Numbered from the stretch's first letter, positions 1 through 8,922 are shown. The stretch is DNA of 42,853 bases from an uncultured Acidobacteriota bacterium (GCA_902826455.1 CADEEV010000038.1:1-42853); one strand, 5' to 3'. Numbers and translations: made by a program. Notes: a model not told the origin generated them from the sequence alone.

Positions 1-151
1 CCGGAGCGCCGACCGAGAAGAGCAGGAGCGCTCGCAGGCCGACGAACGCCGAGGCGTCGGCCGAACGGAACACGAGCATCGCGACGAGCGACGGGACGAA
101 GACGGCGAGAGCCGCCAGCGGAAGGAACAGACAGCCGGCCTTGCTCTTCAC
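1..151 (-). CDS. Membrane or exported protein, N-terminal fragment
   Basis: The frame opens at a GTG at 151 and runs off the left edge of the window, so only about 50 residues are visible. After a Lys-Ser-Lys start there is a long hydrophobic run (LFLPLAALAVFVPSLVAMLV), then an Arg and a second hydrophobic run. This looks like a signal anchor or the first helices of an integral membrane protein. It lies 24 bases after the preceding minus-strand gene, with an AGGA about 10 bases upstream of the GTG, so it is probably the last visible member of that operon. Function cannot be told from this fragment, and the start is inferred. Confidence 0.45.
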   Translation of the reverse strand, partial: MKSKAGCLFLPLAALAVFVPSLVAMLVFRSADASAFVGLRALLLFSVGAP

Positions 152-175
152 GCGCCGCCGAGTCCTGGCCGCCGG

Positions 176-610
176 CTAGTCGAGAGCGAGGTTCTGCGTC
201 GGCACGTCCCAGTGGCCGAGCAGGATCTCGAAGCGGCGTTGTTCTTCCTTCTTGAACGTCGCCTGATCCGGGTAGAGCTGCTTCGCGAGGGTCGACGAGT
301 CGAAGTCGTCGTCGGTCGTCTGGATGTCCTTCCACGTGATCGTCACGCGGTAGTCCCACCGGCCGTCCTCGGTCCCGTGATCCATGGGCTTCGCGGCCGC
401 GATCGAGACGATGCGCCCCAGCTCCCGCTCCTTCTTGAGGATCGGGAGGTGGTTCTTCTTGAAGAGCCGCCAGAATTCGTCCTGATGGCCCCAGGCGACC
501 TTGTAGTAGTACTCGACGACGAACGGCTTGGGCTTCGCGGCGGGCTCGGCGGCCGAGGCGGGACCGGCGGCCAGCAGGAACGCGGCGAGGAGCAGAGTCG
601 GCACGCGCAT
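176..610 (-). CDS. Small exported protein, unknown function
   Basis: This 144-residue protein has a clear Sec signal peptide (MRVPTLLLAAFLLAAGPASA, with cleavage expected near A20/A21). The mature part is about 120 residues, rich in aromatic and charged residues (VVEYYYKVAWGHQDEFWRLF). The pattern would suit a small alpha/beta fold of the dimeric alpha-beta barrel kind, but I recognise no catalytic motif. It is probably periplasmic. It follows the lipoprotein gene at 621-1097 by 10 bases, and the bases before its ATG include AGGAGGATCC, a strong ribosome-binding site. The two are therefore likely cotranscribed. The family is not identified. Confidence 0.75.
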   Translation of the reverse strand: MRVPTLLLAAFLLAAGPASAAEPAAKPKPFVVEYYYKVAWGHQDEFWRLFKKNHLPILKKERELGRIVSIAAAKPMDHGTEDGRWDYRVTITWKDIQTTDDDFDSSTLAKQLYPDQATFKKEEQRRFEILLGHWDVPTQNLALD

Positions 611-620
611 GGGGATCCTC

Positions 621-1097
621 CTAGCGGGAGCAGCCGGGAATGGGGTTGTGCAGGACCCGGAACGCGGCCTGGTCGCTGCCGTGGGTCAGGTTGAAGCGGC
701 AGGTCGTGGCGTCGCCGTTCTCGAGGGTGTAGCCCGCTTCGACCACCGGCTGGTCGCCGCGCGACCAGTCGAAGTTCCACACGTCGAGGGCGACGGCGGG
801 GTGCTTGTCGCTGGACTTCGTCTTGGCCTCGGGGGCCGTGAGAAACGGCGCGCCCGGCCGCAGCCTGAGCTGGTCCATGACGAACTCCGTGGGCGCCTGG
901 CCCTTCTCGCTCACGACGAACACCCCCGCGTCGGGATGGAGCGAGGCGAGGTGCGACAGCACCGCGAGGGCCGCCTGCTCGCGAGCGCTCGGCTGGGCCC
1001 GGGGATGCGGGGTCGAGGGCAGCGGCACGCACGCGGCGAGCGTCGCGGTGGCCAGCAGGGCGAGAGCGCGGCGTAGAGGAGTCAAGGCGCGCATCAT
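621..1097 (-). CDS. Putative lipoprotein, unknown function
   Basis: The protein has 158 residues. The N-terminus is basic, then hydrophobic, and ends in a lipobox (LAAC, Cys at about residue 22), so the mature protein should be lipid-anchored in the envelope. A Pro-rich linker follows, then a compact domain of about 120 residues with a WNFDW segment and two late cysteines (TTCRFN and IPGCSR) that could form a disulfide. Two ATG codons in tandem open the frame. It sits 4 bases after the stop of the 1102-1617 gene and 10 bases before the 176-610 gene, so all are likely one operon. No known family is recognised. Confidence 0.7.
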   Translation of the reverse strand: MMRALTPLRRALALLATATLAACVPLPSTPHPRAQPSAREQAALAVLSHLASLHPDAGVFVVSEKGQAPTEFVMDQLRLRPGAPFLTAPEAKTKSSDKHPAVALDVWNFDWSRGDQPVVEAGYTLENGDATTCRFNLTHGSDQAAFRVLHNPIPGCSR

Positions 1098-1101
1098 ACG
1101 G

Positions 1102-1617
1102 CTAGAGAGGGACGATCACTCGGGGCGCCGGTCCGCCGTGCTCCGCGACGTGGCGGGCGAGGGTGCGCTCGACCGAGGCCCGCTGATCGGCGGCGAAGTC
1201 CGTGGTGTCGATCGTGACCCGCGAGCCGTTCTTCGCGTCCACGACGATCGCCCCGGCGAGCAGGTCGATGCGGGCGACCTCGGGCCACGCGATCGTGGTG
1301 GTGCCGAACAGGCCGCGGAAGCTGAGGGCCGGCGTCGCGATCTCGAGCTTCCAGACGAGCAGGTGGATCGCGATCAGCAGCGGACCCAGGGCCAGCACCG
1401 TGGCCACGCGCCGAAGCGTCGGGCGCGGGATGGCCCAGGCCAGGGCCAGGGCCCCGAGGCAGCAGATGGCGGCTCCGGTGCCCCGCGGCCACGGGTAGTC
1501 GATGCGCAGGGCCGCGTTCAGGAGCGTGATGCGCGGCGGGCCCGTCGAGAGCCAGGCGCCGGCGCAGAGCACGACGAAGCCGAGGACGGCCGCCGGAAGC
1601 CGCGAGGAGCGATTCAC
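1102..1617 (-). CDS. Membrane protein with PH-like C-terminal domain
   Basis: About 171 residues. The N-terminal half holds roughly three hydrophobic segments. The C-terminal half has the alternating pattern SFRGLFGTTTIAWPEVARID followed by IVVDAKNGSRVTI, which resembles bacterial PH-like domains found after membrane helices. I chose the GTG at 1617 because a TAGAAT hexamer lies 7 bases upstream. An in-frame ATG at 1624-1626 overlaps that hexamer and would give three more residues. The gene diverges from the cysteine dioxygenase gene across about 60 bases. The domain assignment is by pattern only and is moderate. Confidence 0.6.
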   Translation of the reverse strand: MNRSSRLPAAVLGFVVLCAGAWLSTGPPRITLLNAALRIDYPWPRGTGAAICCLGALALAWAIPRPTLRRVATVLALGPLLIAIHLLVWKLEIATPALSFRGLFGTTTIAWPEVARIDLLAGAIVVDAKNGSRVTIDTTDFAADQRASVERTLARHVAEHGGPAPRVIVPL

Positions 1618-1624
1618 GCCCGGC

Positions 1625-1630
1625 ATTCTA
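1625..1630 (-). promoter_or_regulatory. -10 hexamer TAGAAT before the 1102-1617 gene
   Basis: TAGAAT on the minus strand ends 7 bases before the GTG at 1617. With normal -10-to-start spacing the transcript would begin at or next to the GTG, so the gene may be leaderless. No convincing -35 is visible. Confidence 0.45.
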
Positions 1631-1642
1631 GGCGAAGCGCCA

Positions 1643-1672
1643 TTGACTTGAACGCGGCCGAAAGCACAAACT
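1643..1672 (+). promoter_or_regulatory. Candidate promoter for cysteine dioxygenase gene
   Basis: TTGACT at 1643-1648 matches five of six bases of the sigma-70 -35 consensus. CAAACT at 1667-1672, 18 bases further, is a weak -10. Only 6 bases separate it from the GTG at 1679, and no Shine-Dalgarno is visible, again fitting a leaderless or near-leaderless transcript. Confidence 0.35.
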
Positions 1673-1678
1673 GAAGTC

Positions 1679-2311
1679 GTGGCCCGCAAGACCGTTTCCA
1701 TCGGCAGCTTCGTCGACACCCTGAAGGGTTTCGAGAGCGCTCCCATCACCCGGGACCGCGTCCTCGGGTACTGCCTGGAGACCGCGGTCGACCGCGCCTC
1801 GCTCAAGCCCTACACCCACTTCCGCAACGACATGTACACGCGCAACCTGATCTACCGCGACGACCAGTTCGAGGTGATGGCGCTGTGCTGGTCGCCCGGC
1901 CAGCGCACCCCGATCCACACCCACAACGGCCAGCTCGGCTGGATGAGCGTCGAGCAGGGGAACCTGGCGGTCATCAACTACAAGTGGCTGGGCTGCAACG
2001 CGAGCGGGAACCAGAACGTCTCGGGCATGGATTGCCTGGCGGGCGCCACCGAGCTCGACCTCGACCGGCGCGAGGTCCAGGAGTGCTACGCCGACGGCCC
2101 CGTGAACGTGGTGGACAAGGAGCAGACGATCCACCAGGTGGTCCTGCAGGGCAAGGAGCCGGGCGTGTCGATCCACGTGTACAGCCGGCCCATCGACTCC
2201 TGCGTCGGCTTCGACCTCGAGAAGCGCACCTGCTTCCGCCGCCAGCTCAAGTTCTACAGCCGCTACGGCGACGTGGTCGTGGACGAGGGCGACCTGGTCC
2301 CGGCGCCCTGA
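1679..2311 (+). CDS. Cysteine dioxygenase type I (cupin)
   Basis: This 210-residue cupin should oxidise L-cysteine to cysteine sulfinate with O2 and Fe(II) in the cytoplasm, the entry to taurine/sulfinate catabolism. The iron-binding facial triad is visible as H80 and H82 in [11 protein letters not shown] and H152 in TIHQVV. The conserved active-site Tyr is Y168 in IHVYSRPID. The position that carries the Cys of the Cys-Tyr crosslink in animal enzymes is Gly (G87), as is usual in bacterial members. The start is the GTG at 1679. Its stop overlaps the putative CTG start of the CoA-transferase gene, so the two are likely translated together. Confidence 0.88.
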   Translation: MARKTVSIGSFVDTLKGFESAPITRDRVLGYCLETAVDRASLKPYTHFRNDMYTRNLIYRDDQFEVMALCWSPGQRTPIHTHNGQLGWMSVEQGNLAVINYKWLGCNASGNQNVSGMDCLAGATELDLDRREVQECYADGPVNVVDKEQTIHQVVLQGKEPGVSIHVYSRPIDSCVGFDLEKRTCFRRQLKFYSRYGDVVVDEGDLVPAP

Positions 2312-3495
2312 ACCCACTCGACGGCGTCCGGGTCGTGGACCTGTCCCGGATCCTCGCGGGGCCCTACTGCACCCAGGCCCTGGCCGACGCCGGCGCCGAC
2401 GTGATCAAGATCGAGGAGCCCGGCAAGGGCGACGACACGCGGCGCTGGGGCCCGCCCTTCGTGAAGGGCGAGAGCACCTACTTCCTGTCGGTGAACCGCG
2501 GCAAGCGCAGCCTCACGCTGAACCTGAAGCACGAGCGCGGCCGCGAGATCCTCTGGCGCCTGGTCGAGGACGCCGACGTGCTCGTCGAGAACTTCCGGCC
2601 GGGCACCCTCGAGGGCCTGGGCTTCCGCGAAGAGGAGCTGCGGCGCCGGAACCCGCGCCTCGTCTACGCGTCGATCTCGGGCTACGGGCCCGACGGCCCG
2701 TTGGGCGGCCGGCCCGGCTACGACGCCGTGATCCAGGGCGAGGGCGGCCTGATGAGCGTCACCGGCACCGACGACAGCGGCCCGCTCAAGGCCGGCGCCT
2801 CGCTCGTCGACGTGCTCTCGGGCATGAACGCGTTCCAGGGCATCCTGCTGGCCCTCGTGCGCCGCGAGCGCACCGGAGAGGGCGGGCGCGTCGACGTGTC
2901 GCTGCTCGAGAGCCTGATCGCGCCCCTGGCGTACCACAACACCGCCTGGCTCCTGGCCGGCGTCACGCCCGCGCGCCTCGGGAACCGTCACCCGAACCTG
3001 GTCCCCTACGAGACCTTCGAGGCCGCCGACGGGTACGTCATCGTGGGCGTCGGGAACGACGGCCTGTGGCGCACGTTCTGCGGCTGCCTGGGCCGTCCCG
3101 AGCTCGCGGGCGACCCCCGCTTCGCGACCAACCCCGACCGCGTCCGCAACAGCGCCGCGCTGCGCGAGTTCCTGGCGCCCCTGCTGCGGGGTCGGCCGGC
3201 GGCAGACTGGCTGGCGGCGTTCGAGGCCGCAGGCGTGCCCTGTGGTCGCGTCCGCAGCATCCCGGAGGCCCTCGAGAGCCCGCAGATCGCGGCTCGCGGC
3301 CTGCTCCTCGACGTCGTGCACCCGGCCCTGGGCCCCGGCCGCTACGTGGGGAGCCCCATCCACCTCGACGCCGCCGATCGCGGCGATCTCAGGCCGCCCC
3401 CGCTGCTGGGAGAGCACACCGAGGAGGTGCTGGCCGAGCGCCTCGGCCTCGGGGCGACGGAGATCACTGCGCTGCGCGCGTCGGGCGTGATCTAA
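2308..3495 (+). CDS. CaiB/BaiF class III CoA-transferase
   Basis: About 395 residues, the normal length for class III CoA-transferases, which move CoA between acyl-CoA donors and carboxylic acids. The family start block [16 protein letters not shown] begins at residue 4, and [16 protein letters not shown] and the [15 protein letters not shown] block follow. D139 in that block is the expected aspartyl nucleophile. No ATG, GTG or TTG lies in frame just ahead of the conserved start block. The best candidate is CTG at 2308, which overlaps the upstream stop as CTGA, mirroring the ATGA/GTGA couplings elsewhere. The substrate is unknown; coupling to cysteine dioxygenase hints at a sulfinate or related acid. 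Confidence 0.85.
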   Translation: MNPLDGVRVVDLSRILAGPYCTQALADAGADVIKIEEPGKGDDTRRWGPPFVKGESTYFLSVNRGKRSLTLNLKHERGREILWRLVEDADVLVENFRPGTLEGLGFREEELRRRNPRLVYASISGYGPDGPLGGRPGYDAVIQGEGGLMSVTGTDDSGPLKAGASLVDVLSGMNAFQGILLALVRRERTGEGGRVDVSLLESLIAPLAYHNTAWLLAGVTPARLGNRHPNLVPYETFEAADGYVIVGVGNDGLWRTFCGCLGRPELAGDPRFATNPDRVRNSAALREFLAPLLRGRPAADWLAAFEAAGVPCGRVRSIPEALESPQIAARGLLLDVVHPALGPGRYVGSPIHLDAADRGDLRPPPLLGEHTEEVLAERLGLGATEITALRASGVI

Positions 3496-3513
3496 GATAG
3501 CCGCAACACCGGA

Positions 3514-6500
3514 ATGTCGCGCATCCTCGTCGTCGACGACGATCCGCTCGCCATCGAGATCCTGCTCGAGCTGCTGGCCCGCCACGGCCACGAGGTGGCG
3601 ACCGCGGGCTCGGGCGAGGAGGCCCTCGACAGCCTGGGGGCGCAGCCGTGCGACCTCGTCCTGCTCGACGTGAGGCTGCCGGGCCTCACGGGCTACGAAA
3701 CCTGCGAGCGCATCCGCGAGCTCCACGGGCCGGCCCTGCCGGTGCTGATGCTGACCGCCTACAACGACCCCACGTCGGCACGCCGCAGCTACGACGCCGG
3801 CGCCGACGACTTCATCACGAAGCCGGTGGACCACACGGGGCTCGTCCTCAAGGTGCGGGCGTTCCTGCGCACCCGCTCGCTCCACGACGAGCTCGTGCGC
3901 AGCCGCGAGGAGGCCCGCATCCGGGCCCGCGACCTCGCGTTCCTCCACGAGATCGGCCGAGACTGGTCCCTGATCGCCGAGCCCGAGGCCTTCTTCCGGA
4001 TGGTCACCGAGCGTCTCGCGAGCCTGATCGGCGCGCCGATCTGCCTGTTCGCGCTGTACGACCCGGCGCTGCGCACCCTCGAGGCCGCGGTGCCCGCCTT
4101 CGGCCTCTCCGACGCGGTCACCCGGAAGCTGCGGCATGCGAACTACCACAGCCTGTGGAGCTTCGAGACCGGCCGCCCGTACGTGAGCAACCACGCCCGC
4201 AGCGATCATCGGCTGATCCCCGAGCTCGTCGAGGCCTCCGGCGCCGAATCGATCGTGCTGGTGCCCATGCTCTCCGAGGGGTCGCCCCTCGGCATCCTGA
4301 TCGCGGCCAACAAGCCCGGCGGGTTCACCGACAGCGACGTCCAGCTCCTGACGGTCTTCGCGGGGCCCGCGGCGACGTTCCTGCGCAGCCGCGAGATCTA
4401 CGAGGCGCAGGTCCGCCACGCGTCGCGGCTCGAGGGCCTGCCGCCCCTGATGGGCGCCATGGCCGGCACCACGGCGCGCGGCGCGCTGCTCGACCTCACG
4501 ACGTCGATGATCGAGAAGCGCCTCGGCTACGCGAGCGTCGGCTACTACGCCCCGGCCGAGGACGACGGCTACCGCATCGAGCTGCGGGCGGGCTCGGCGG
4601 GCGAAGGCCCGGCCGTGGACCAGGAGCGCCTGCGCTGGGCCATGCGCGGCGGTGTCGCCCTGCAGTCGCCGCGCGCGGCGGACTCCGCCGATCTCGCCGT
4701 GCCGGTGGGCGCGGGGGAGCAGTCCCAGGGCGTGCTCAACGTCCGCAAGGACGGCGCTCCGTTCGCGGAGGAGGAGATCGCGCTCCTGACGGCGCTGGCC
4801 GGCCAGCTGGCCCTCGCGCTCCAACGCGCCGCGAGCGTCGCCGAGACCGAGCGCCTGGCGCGCCAGATGGCGACGCTCTACGACCTCGGCCTCGAGACGG
4901 CGGCGCTCAAGGACCTGCAGCGCCTGTTCGGGAAGGCCACCGAGGAGGCCGGCCGCCTGATCCGCGCGGACCACGCCTCGGTGTTGCGTTTCTCCGAGGC
5001 GGAAGGCGCGCTGCGGCTGTTCGCCGCGTGGACCCGCGATCCCGCCATCGAGCCCTACGCCGAGCCGGTGTTCAGGCTCGGCGAGGGCATCGCCGGCCGC
5101 GTCGCCCGCGACTGGGTGCCGGCCATGGTCAACGACGTCGGCCACTCGGGCGACTTCGTGCCCAAGGGCAATCCTCTCTCGCGCATCCTCTGCGTCCCGC
5201 TCACGTACTTCGATCGCGAGAAGGGCGGCCTCGCCCTGTTCGGGGTGCTGAACGCGACGCGGCGGCCGGGCGCCCCGCGCTTCACCCACGACGACCTCGA
5301 CTACGTGAACCGCTTCGCCGGCCAGCTCTCGATCGCCGTCGCCAACTCCATGGCGTTCGCCGCCGAGCGGGAGCGCAGCGACCAGCTCGCCCTCGTCAAC
5401 AACGTGATCCGCGAGATCGCGGGCAACCTGTCCCGCGAGCGCATCCTGGAGACGGCCGTGCGCCGCATCCACGAGGCCTTCCAGTTCTCGGTGGTCATGA
5501 TCGGCATCCCCGACTTCGAGGGCGGCATCGAGCACACGGTGGCGGCCGCGGGCCCCGAGCCGTCGCGCCTGACGAAGGAGAGCTACCCGCTCCACACCGG
5601 CATCACGGGCCGCGCCATCCGCGAGAAGCGCACCGTGATCGTGGGCGACGTGGCCCAGGATCCCGACTACGTCGCGGTGCTCGCCTCGACCCGCAGCGAG
5701 GTGGCGATCCCGATCCGCACCGGCGACGACGTCCGCGCGGTGCTGAACGTCGAGAGCGAGAAGGCCAACGGCTTCAGCCGCAGCCAGGTCATGACCCTCG
5801 AGACGCTGGCCGACGGGATCGGCATCATCCTGCGCAACGCCGAGCTCTACCAGGCGGTCGAGCAGACGAACGCGAAGCTCGTGGAGCTCGACCGCCTGAA
5901 GAGCGAGGTCGTGAACGTCGTGGCCCACGACTTCCGGGCACCCCTCGCCGGCGTGCTCGGCCACGCCGAGGTCCTCGAGTGGCGCGCGGACGCGCCGGTC
6001 GAGGAGCGCATCGAGTCGGCCCGCGCCATCGTGCGCGCCGCCACCCACATGGCGAGCCTGGTCGAGAAGACGCTCAAGACCACGCGCCTCGAGACGGGCC
6101 ACTTCCCGTTCGAGTTCGGGCTCGTGGACCTCGGCAAGGTCCTGCGCGAGTCGCTGCGGAGGCTGACCGACGACCCGATGCATCCGATCCGCGTCGAGCT
6201 GCCCGACGACCCGCTTCCGGCCTGGGGCGACCGCGACCGACTGGCGGAGGTCGTCGAGAACCTGGTCGGCAACGCGATCAAGTACTCGCCCGGCGGCGGC
6301 CCGATCCGGCTCCGCGTGACGACCGAGGGCGAGACCGTCACGGTCGCCGTCCAGGACGAGGGCCTCGGGATCGCCCCCGGGGACCTGGCGCGGCTGTTCC
6401 GGCCGTTCTCGCGCGTGCGCACCATGCGCACCGCCGGCATCGAGGGCTCGGGGCTCGGCCTCTACATCTGCGAGCGCATCGTGAAGGCCCACGGCGGCCG

Positions 6501-6942
6501 GCTGTGGGCCGAGAGCGCCCTCGAGCACGGCTCCACGTTCTCGTTCACGCTGCCGCTGTTCGGCGCCGCGGCCCAGATGCGGCCGTCGGTGGTGCTGGTG
6601 GCGGCGAGCGACGAGGGCACGCGGCGCGACGTGCGGCGCGTCGCCGAGGAGCTCGGCTACTCGATCCAGGAGGTCGCCGACGGCGTCGAGGCGGTCGAGG
6701 CGGCGGTGCGCCTGCATCCCGTCGCCGTCGTGCTCGACCGCATCCTGCCCCGGCTGCGCGCCGAGGAGGTGGCGGAGCGCCTCCACGAGAACCCCGCCAC
6801 GGCCGCGATCCCGCTCTTCGTCCTGGCGGCGGCCGAGTCCCTGGGCCAGCGCGCCTCGCTGTTCCAGGCCTGCATTCCCAAGCCCCTCGATCGGGCGGCG
6901 CTGGCCGTCGCCCTCGCGACGCCCCTGGGCGTCGCTCGCTGA
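3514..6942 (+). CDS. REC-multi-GAF-histidine kinase-REC hybrid sensor
   Basis: A 1142-residue cytoplasmic signalling protein with no membrane segment. Residues 1-122 form a receiver (acidic D8-D10, phospho-acceptor D52, T81, K103). About four GAF-like modules follow (roughly 140-295, 310-440, 450-615, 625-780), then a HisKA dimerisation helix pair with H805 in VVAHDFRAP. The ATPase domain has N-box N916/N920, DEGLGIAP and GSGLGLYI. Residues 1023-1140 form a second receiver that keeps D1075 and K1123 but has lost the N-terminal acidic pair (VAASDE) and the switch Thr/Ser (LAAAES). It starts 18 bases after the CoA-transferase gene; a TAAGAT at 3493-3498 could be its own -10. The signal sensed by the GAFs is unknown. 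Confidence 0.9.
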   Translation: MSRILVVDDDPLAIEILLELLARHGHEVATAGSGEEALDSLGAQPCDLVLLDVRLPGLTGYETCERIRELHGPALPVLMLTAYNDPTSARRSYDAGADDFITKPVDHTGLVLKVRAFLRTRSLHDELVRSREEARIRARDLAFLHEIGRDWSLIAEPEAFFRMVTERLASLIGAPICLFALYDPALRTLEAAVPAFGLSDAVTRKLRHANYHSLWSFETGRPYVSNHARSDHRLIPELVEASGAESIVLVPMLSEGSPLGILIAANKPGGFTDSDVQLLTVFAGPAATFLRSREIYEAQVRHASRLEGLPPLMGAMAGTTARGALLDLTTSMIEKRLGYASVGYYAPAEDDGYRIELRAGSAGEGPAVDQERLRWAMRGGVALQSPRAADSADLAVPVGAGEQSQGVLNVRKDGAPFAEEEIALLTALAGQLALALQRAASVAETERLARQMATLYDLGLETAALKDLQRLFGKATEEAGRLIRADHASVLRFSEAEGALRLFAAWTRDPAIEPYAEPVFRLGEGIAGRVARDWVPAMVNDVGHSGDFVPKGNPLSRILCVPLTYFDREKGGLALFGVLNATRRPGAPRFTHDDLDYVNRFAGQLSIAVANSMAFAAERERSDQLALVNNVIREIAGNLSRERILETAVRRIHEAFQFSVVMIGIPDFEGGIEHTVAAAGPEPSRLTKESYPLHTGITGRAIREKRTVIVGDVAQDPDYVAVLASTRSEVAIPIRTGDDVRAVLNVESEKANGFSRSQVMTLETLADGIGIILRNAELYQAVEQTNAKLVELDRLKSEVVNVVAHDFRAPLAGVLGHAEVLEWRADAPVEERIESARAIVRAATHMASLVEKTLKTTRLETGHFPFEFGLVDLGKVLRESLRRLTDDPMHPIRVELPDDPLPAWGDRDRLAEVVENLVGNAIKYSPGGGPIRLRVTTEGETVTVAVQDEGLGIAPGDLARLFRPFSRVRTMRTAGIEGSGLGLYICERIVKAHGGRLWAESALEHGSTFSFTLPLFGAAAQMRPSVVLVAASDEGTRRDVRRVAEELGYSIQEVADGVEAVEAAVRLHPVAVVLDRILPRLRAEEVAERLHENPATAAIPLFVLAAAESLGQRASLFQACIPKPLDRAALAVALATPLGVAR

Positions 6943-6946
6943 CGCG

Positions 6947-8317
6947 CTACCGGCTGAAGACCCGGTAGCCCCAGGCCGGCAGCTCGAGACGCGTCGCGGC
7001 GTCAAGGACGACGGGCTGGCCGCTCGCGAAGTCCACGTACCGGCCGTGGTAGAGCGTGTCGCGGAACGCGACCGAGCGCGCCGCGCCGGAGAAGTTGAGC
7101 GCCGCGAACACCGCGTTCGCCTCGTTGCGCCGGACGAAGCTCAGCACCGCCTCGGGCGCGTCGTTGGGCACCGCGATCATCGTGGCGCCCCAGTGGGCGT
7201 TCCAGAGCGCCGTGTTGGCCTTCTTGAGCGCGAAGAGCTTCTTGTAGAGGGCTCCCTCGGGATGCTCGCGCCAGGCGATCGGGTCCTTCTCGAAGAACTT
7301 GAGGCGCCGCGGGTTGCCGGCTTCCTGGCCGTTGTAGAGGAGCGGGATGCCTTCGCCCACCACCGAGAGCACGATGGCCGCGTCGAGGGCCGGGCCGAAC
7401 TGCTCGAACTCGGTGCCCTCCCAGGCGTTCTTGTCGTGGTTGCTGACGAACGTCATGCGCAGGCTGTCGGGCGGGAACGAGCTCTCGTTCCAGGAGTAGT
7501 AGACGAACAGGCCGCTCAGGTCCTTCTTGCGGCCCTGGGCGATCGCGGCCACCGCCTCGTTCCAGCTCCACGCGTAGGTGGCGTCGAAGGCCTCCGCGTG
7601 CAGGTCGCGCGACTCCCACTCGGCCAGCATGAAGACCGGCTTCACCTGGTCGAGCTCGCGGCGCACGTTGTTCCAGAAATCCACGGGCACGAAGCCGGCC
7701 ACGTCGCAGCGGAAGCCGTCGAGGTCGGCCTCGACGATCCAGTGCTTCATGGCCGCGGTCATGTAGCGCCGCAGGCCTTCCTGCTTGTAGTCGAGGTTGA
7801 CGATGTCGGACCAGTCCCACCACGGCGTCGGGCGGAAGTTCCCCTTCCAGTCCTTCTCGTACCACTCGGGATGCTCGGTCACGAGGTTCGAGTCCCAGGC
7901 CGTGTGGTTCGCGACCCAGTCGAGGATCACGTGCATGCCGAGGGCATGAGCCGCGGCGACGAAGCGCTTCACGTCCGCCATCGTCCCGAACTCGGGGTTG
8001 ACGCCGTAGTAGTCCCTGATCGAATACGGGCTGCCCAGGGTGCCCTTGCGGTTCTTCTCGCCGATCGGTTGCAGCGGCATCAGCCAGAGGATGTCCGCCC
8101 CCAGCTCCTTGAGACGCGGGAGCTGCGCTTCGGCCGCTTTCAGGGTTCCCTCGGGCGTGAACTGCCGCGTGTTGACCTGGTAGAGAGTCGCGTTCTTCGT
8201 CCACTCGGGATGCCGGATCTTCACGTAGGGCGTCGGCTGGTAGGGATTCACTCGGGGGCTCTCGCTCGAGGCGCTCGTGACGACGAGCAGGCTGAGGACG
8301 GCGGCGATGCGATTCAT
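6947..8317 (-). CDS. Exported GH13 alpha-amylase-family enzyme
   Basis: This 456-residue protein has a signal peptide (residues 1-18 or so) followed by a GH13 (beta/alpha)8 barrel. Conserved regions are I HVILDWVANHT (126-139 or so), II DGFRCDVAG with nucleophile D205, III MLAEWE with acid/base E233, and IV FVSNHDKN with transition-state stabiliser D295. A small C-terminal beta domain ends in WGYRVFSR. It should cleave or transfer alpha-glucans outside the cytoplasm; exact specificity (amylase, maltogenic, trehalose-related) cannot be read from these motifs. The ATG at 8317 overlaps the dioxygenase stop as ATGA. It converges with the sensor kinase gene with only 4 bases between stops. Confidence 0.88.
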   Translation of the reverse strand: MNRIAAVLSLLVVTSASSESPRVNPYQPTPYVKIRHPEWTKNATLYQVNTRQFTPEGTLKAAEAQLPRLKELGADILWLMPLQPIGEKNRKGTLGSPYSIRDYYGVNPEFGTMADVKRFVAAAHALGMHVILDWVANHTAWDSNLVTEHPEWYEKDWKGNFRPTPWWDWSDIVNLDYKQEGLRRYMTAAMKHWIVEADLDGFRCDVAGFVPVDFWNNVRRELDQVKPVFMLAEWESRDLHAEAFDATYAWSWNEAVAAIAQGRKKDLSGLFVYYSWNESSFPPDSLRMTFVSNHDKNAWEGTEFEQFGPALDAAIVLSVVGEGIPLLYNGQEAGNPRRLKFFEKDPIAWREHPEGALYKKLFALKKANTALWNAHWGATMIAVPNDAPEAVLSFVRRNEANAVFAALNFSGAARSVAFRDTLYHGRYVDFASGQPVVLDAATRLELPAWGYRVFSR

Positions 8318-8922
8318 GGCGTGTACCCTGGGACCGCCTGGCCGAGAACGATGTCGCGCGTCACGAGCCACGCGCCCGTGGCGTCCTTGCGCGGCGTGAC
8401 GAGGCCGCTGCCGCCGCGGCCGTTCGCCTGCAGGCGGCGTTGCTCCGCGGTGAGCCGCGGGTCGTCGGTGAACAGCATCTCCTCGAGGTAGTAGGTCCCG
8501 CGCCCCGGTTCGATGACGTGCATGTGGACGTGCTGCGGCACGTTCGTGTCTGGATATCCCGCAGGGCGGATCGTGTCGAAGCGGTAGCGGCCCCGTGCGT
8601 CACTCTTCGCCCACCCGCGCAGCCGGCCGTGACGCGCTCCCGACGCCGTCTTCGCAGTGTCGTCGCGTGGGTAGATGCCGCGGGCGTCCGTCTGATAGGC
8701 GTACACGACCACGCCGGGCACGGCGGCTCCCTTCGCGTTCCGCACCGTGCCCTCGATACGCAGGGCCTCGCCGGGTTCACCCGCAGGCGCGATCCGCGCG
8801 ATCGCGGGAGGGTTGGCTGGAAGGCCGTCGAAGACGGCCTCACAACCTTCACAGGGAAGGCCGACGACGGGAGTGCTCCCAGTCGCCGCCAGGAGCACGA
8901 GACTTGCGAGCCACAGGTTCAT
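8314..8922 (-). CDS. Secreted intradiol ring-cleavage dioxygenase-like protein
   Basis: 202 residues with an N-terminal signal peptide. The rest matches the beta-sandwich of protocatechuate 3,4-dioxygenase-type enzymes: EGTVRNAKGAAVPGVVVYAYQTD, then GIYPRDD, then GRYRFDTIRPAGYPD, then VPQHVHMHV. The Fe(III) ligands of the family are two Tyr and two His. Candidates are Y in GIYP, Y in GYPD or RYRF, and the two His of QHVH. Canonical enzymes are cytoplasmic and act on catechols; an exported single-chain form may act on lignin-type aromatics or have another role, which is inference. It is coupled by ATGA overlaps to the MOSC gene upstream and the GH13 gene downstream. Confidence 0.82.
   Translation of the reverse strand: MNLWLASLVLLAATGSTPVVGLPCEGCEAVFDGLPANPPAIARIAPAGEPGEALRIEGTVRNAKGAAVPGVVVYAYQTDARGIYPRDDTAKTASGARHGRLRGWAKSDARGRYRFDTIRPAGYPDTNVPQHVHMHVIEPGRGTYYLEEMLFTDDPRLTAEQRRLQANGRGGSGLVTPRKDATGAWLVTRDIVLGQAVPGYTP

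Noticed and set aside
2263-7005. Very long minus-strand open frame opposite the CoA-transferase and sensor kinase
   Set aside because: It lies antisense to two genes with full domain and motif matches; long antisense frames are expected at this GC content, and the translation is low-complexity Arg/Ala/Gly/Val without any known domain.
7046-8491. Long plus-strand open frame opposite the GH13 gene
   Set aside because: Antisense shadow of a gene with all four GH13 motifs; no domain of its own.
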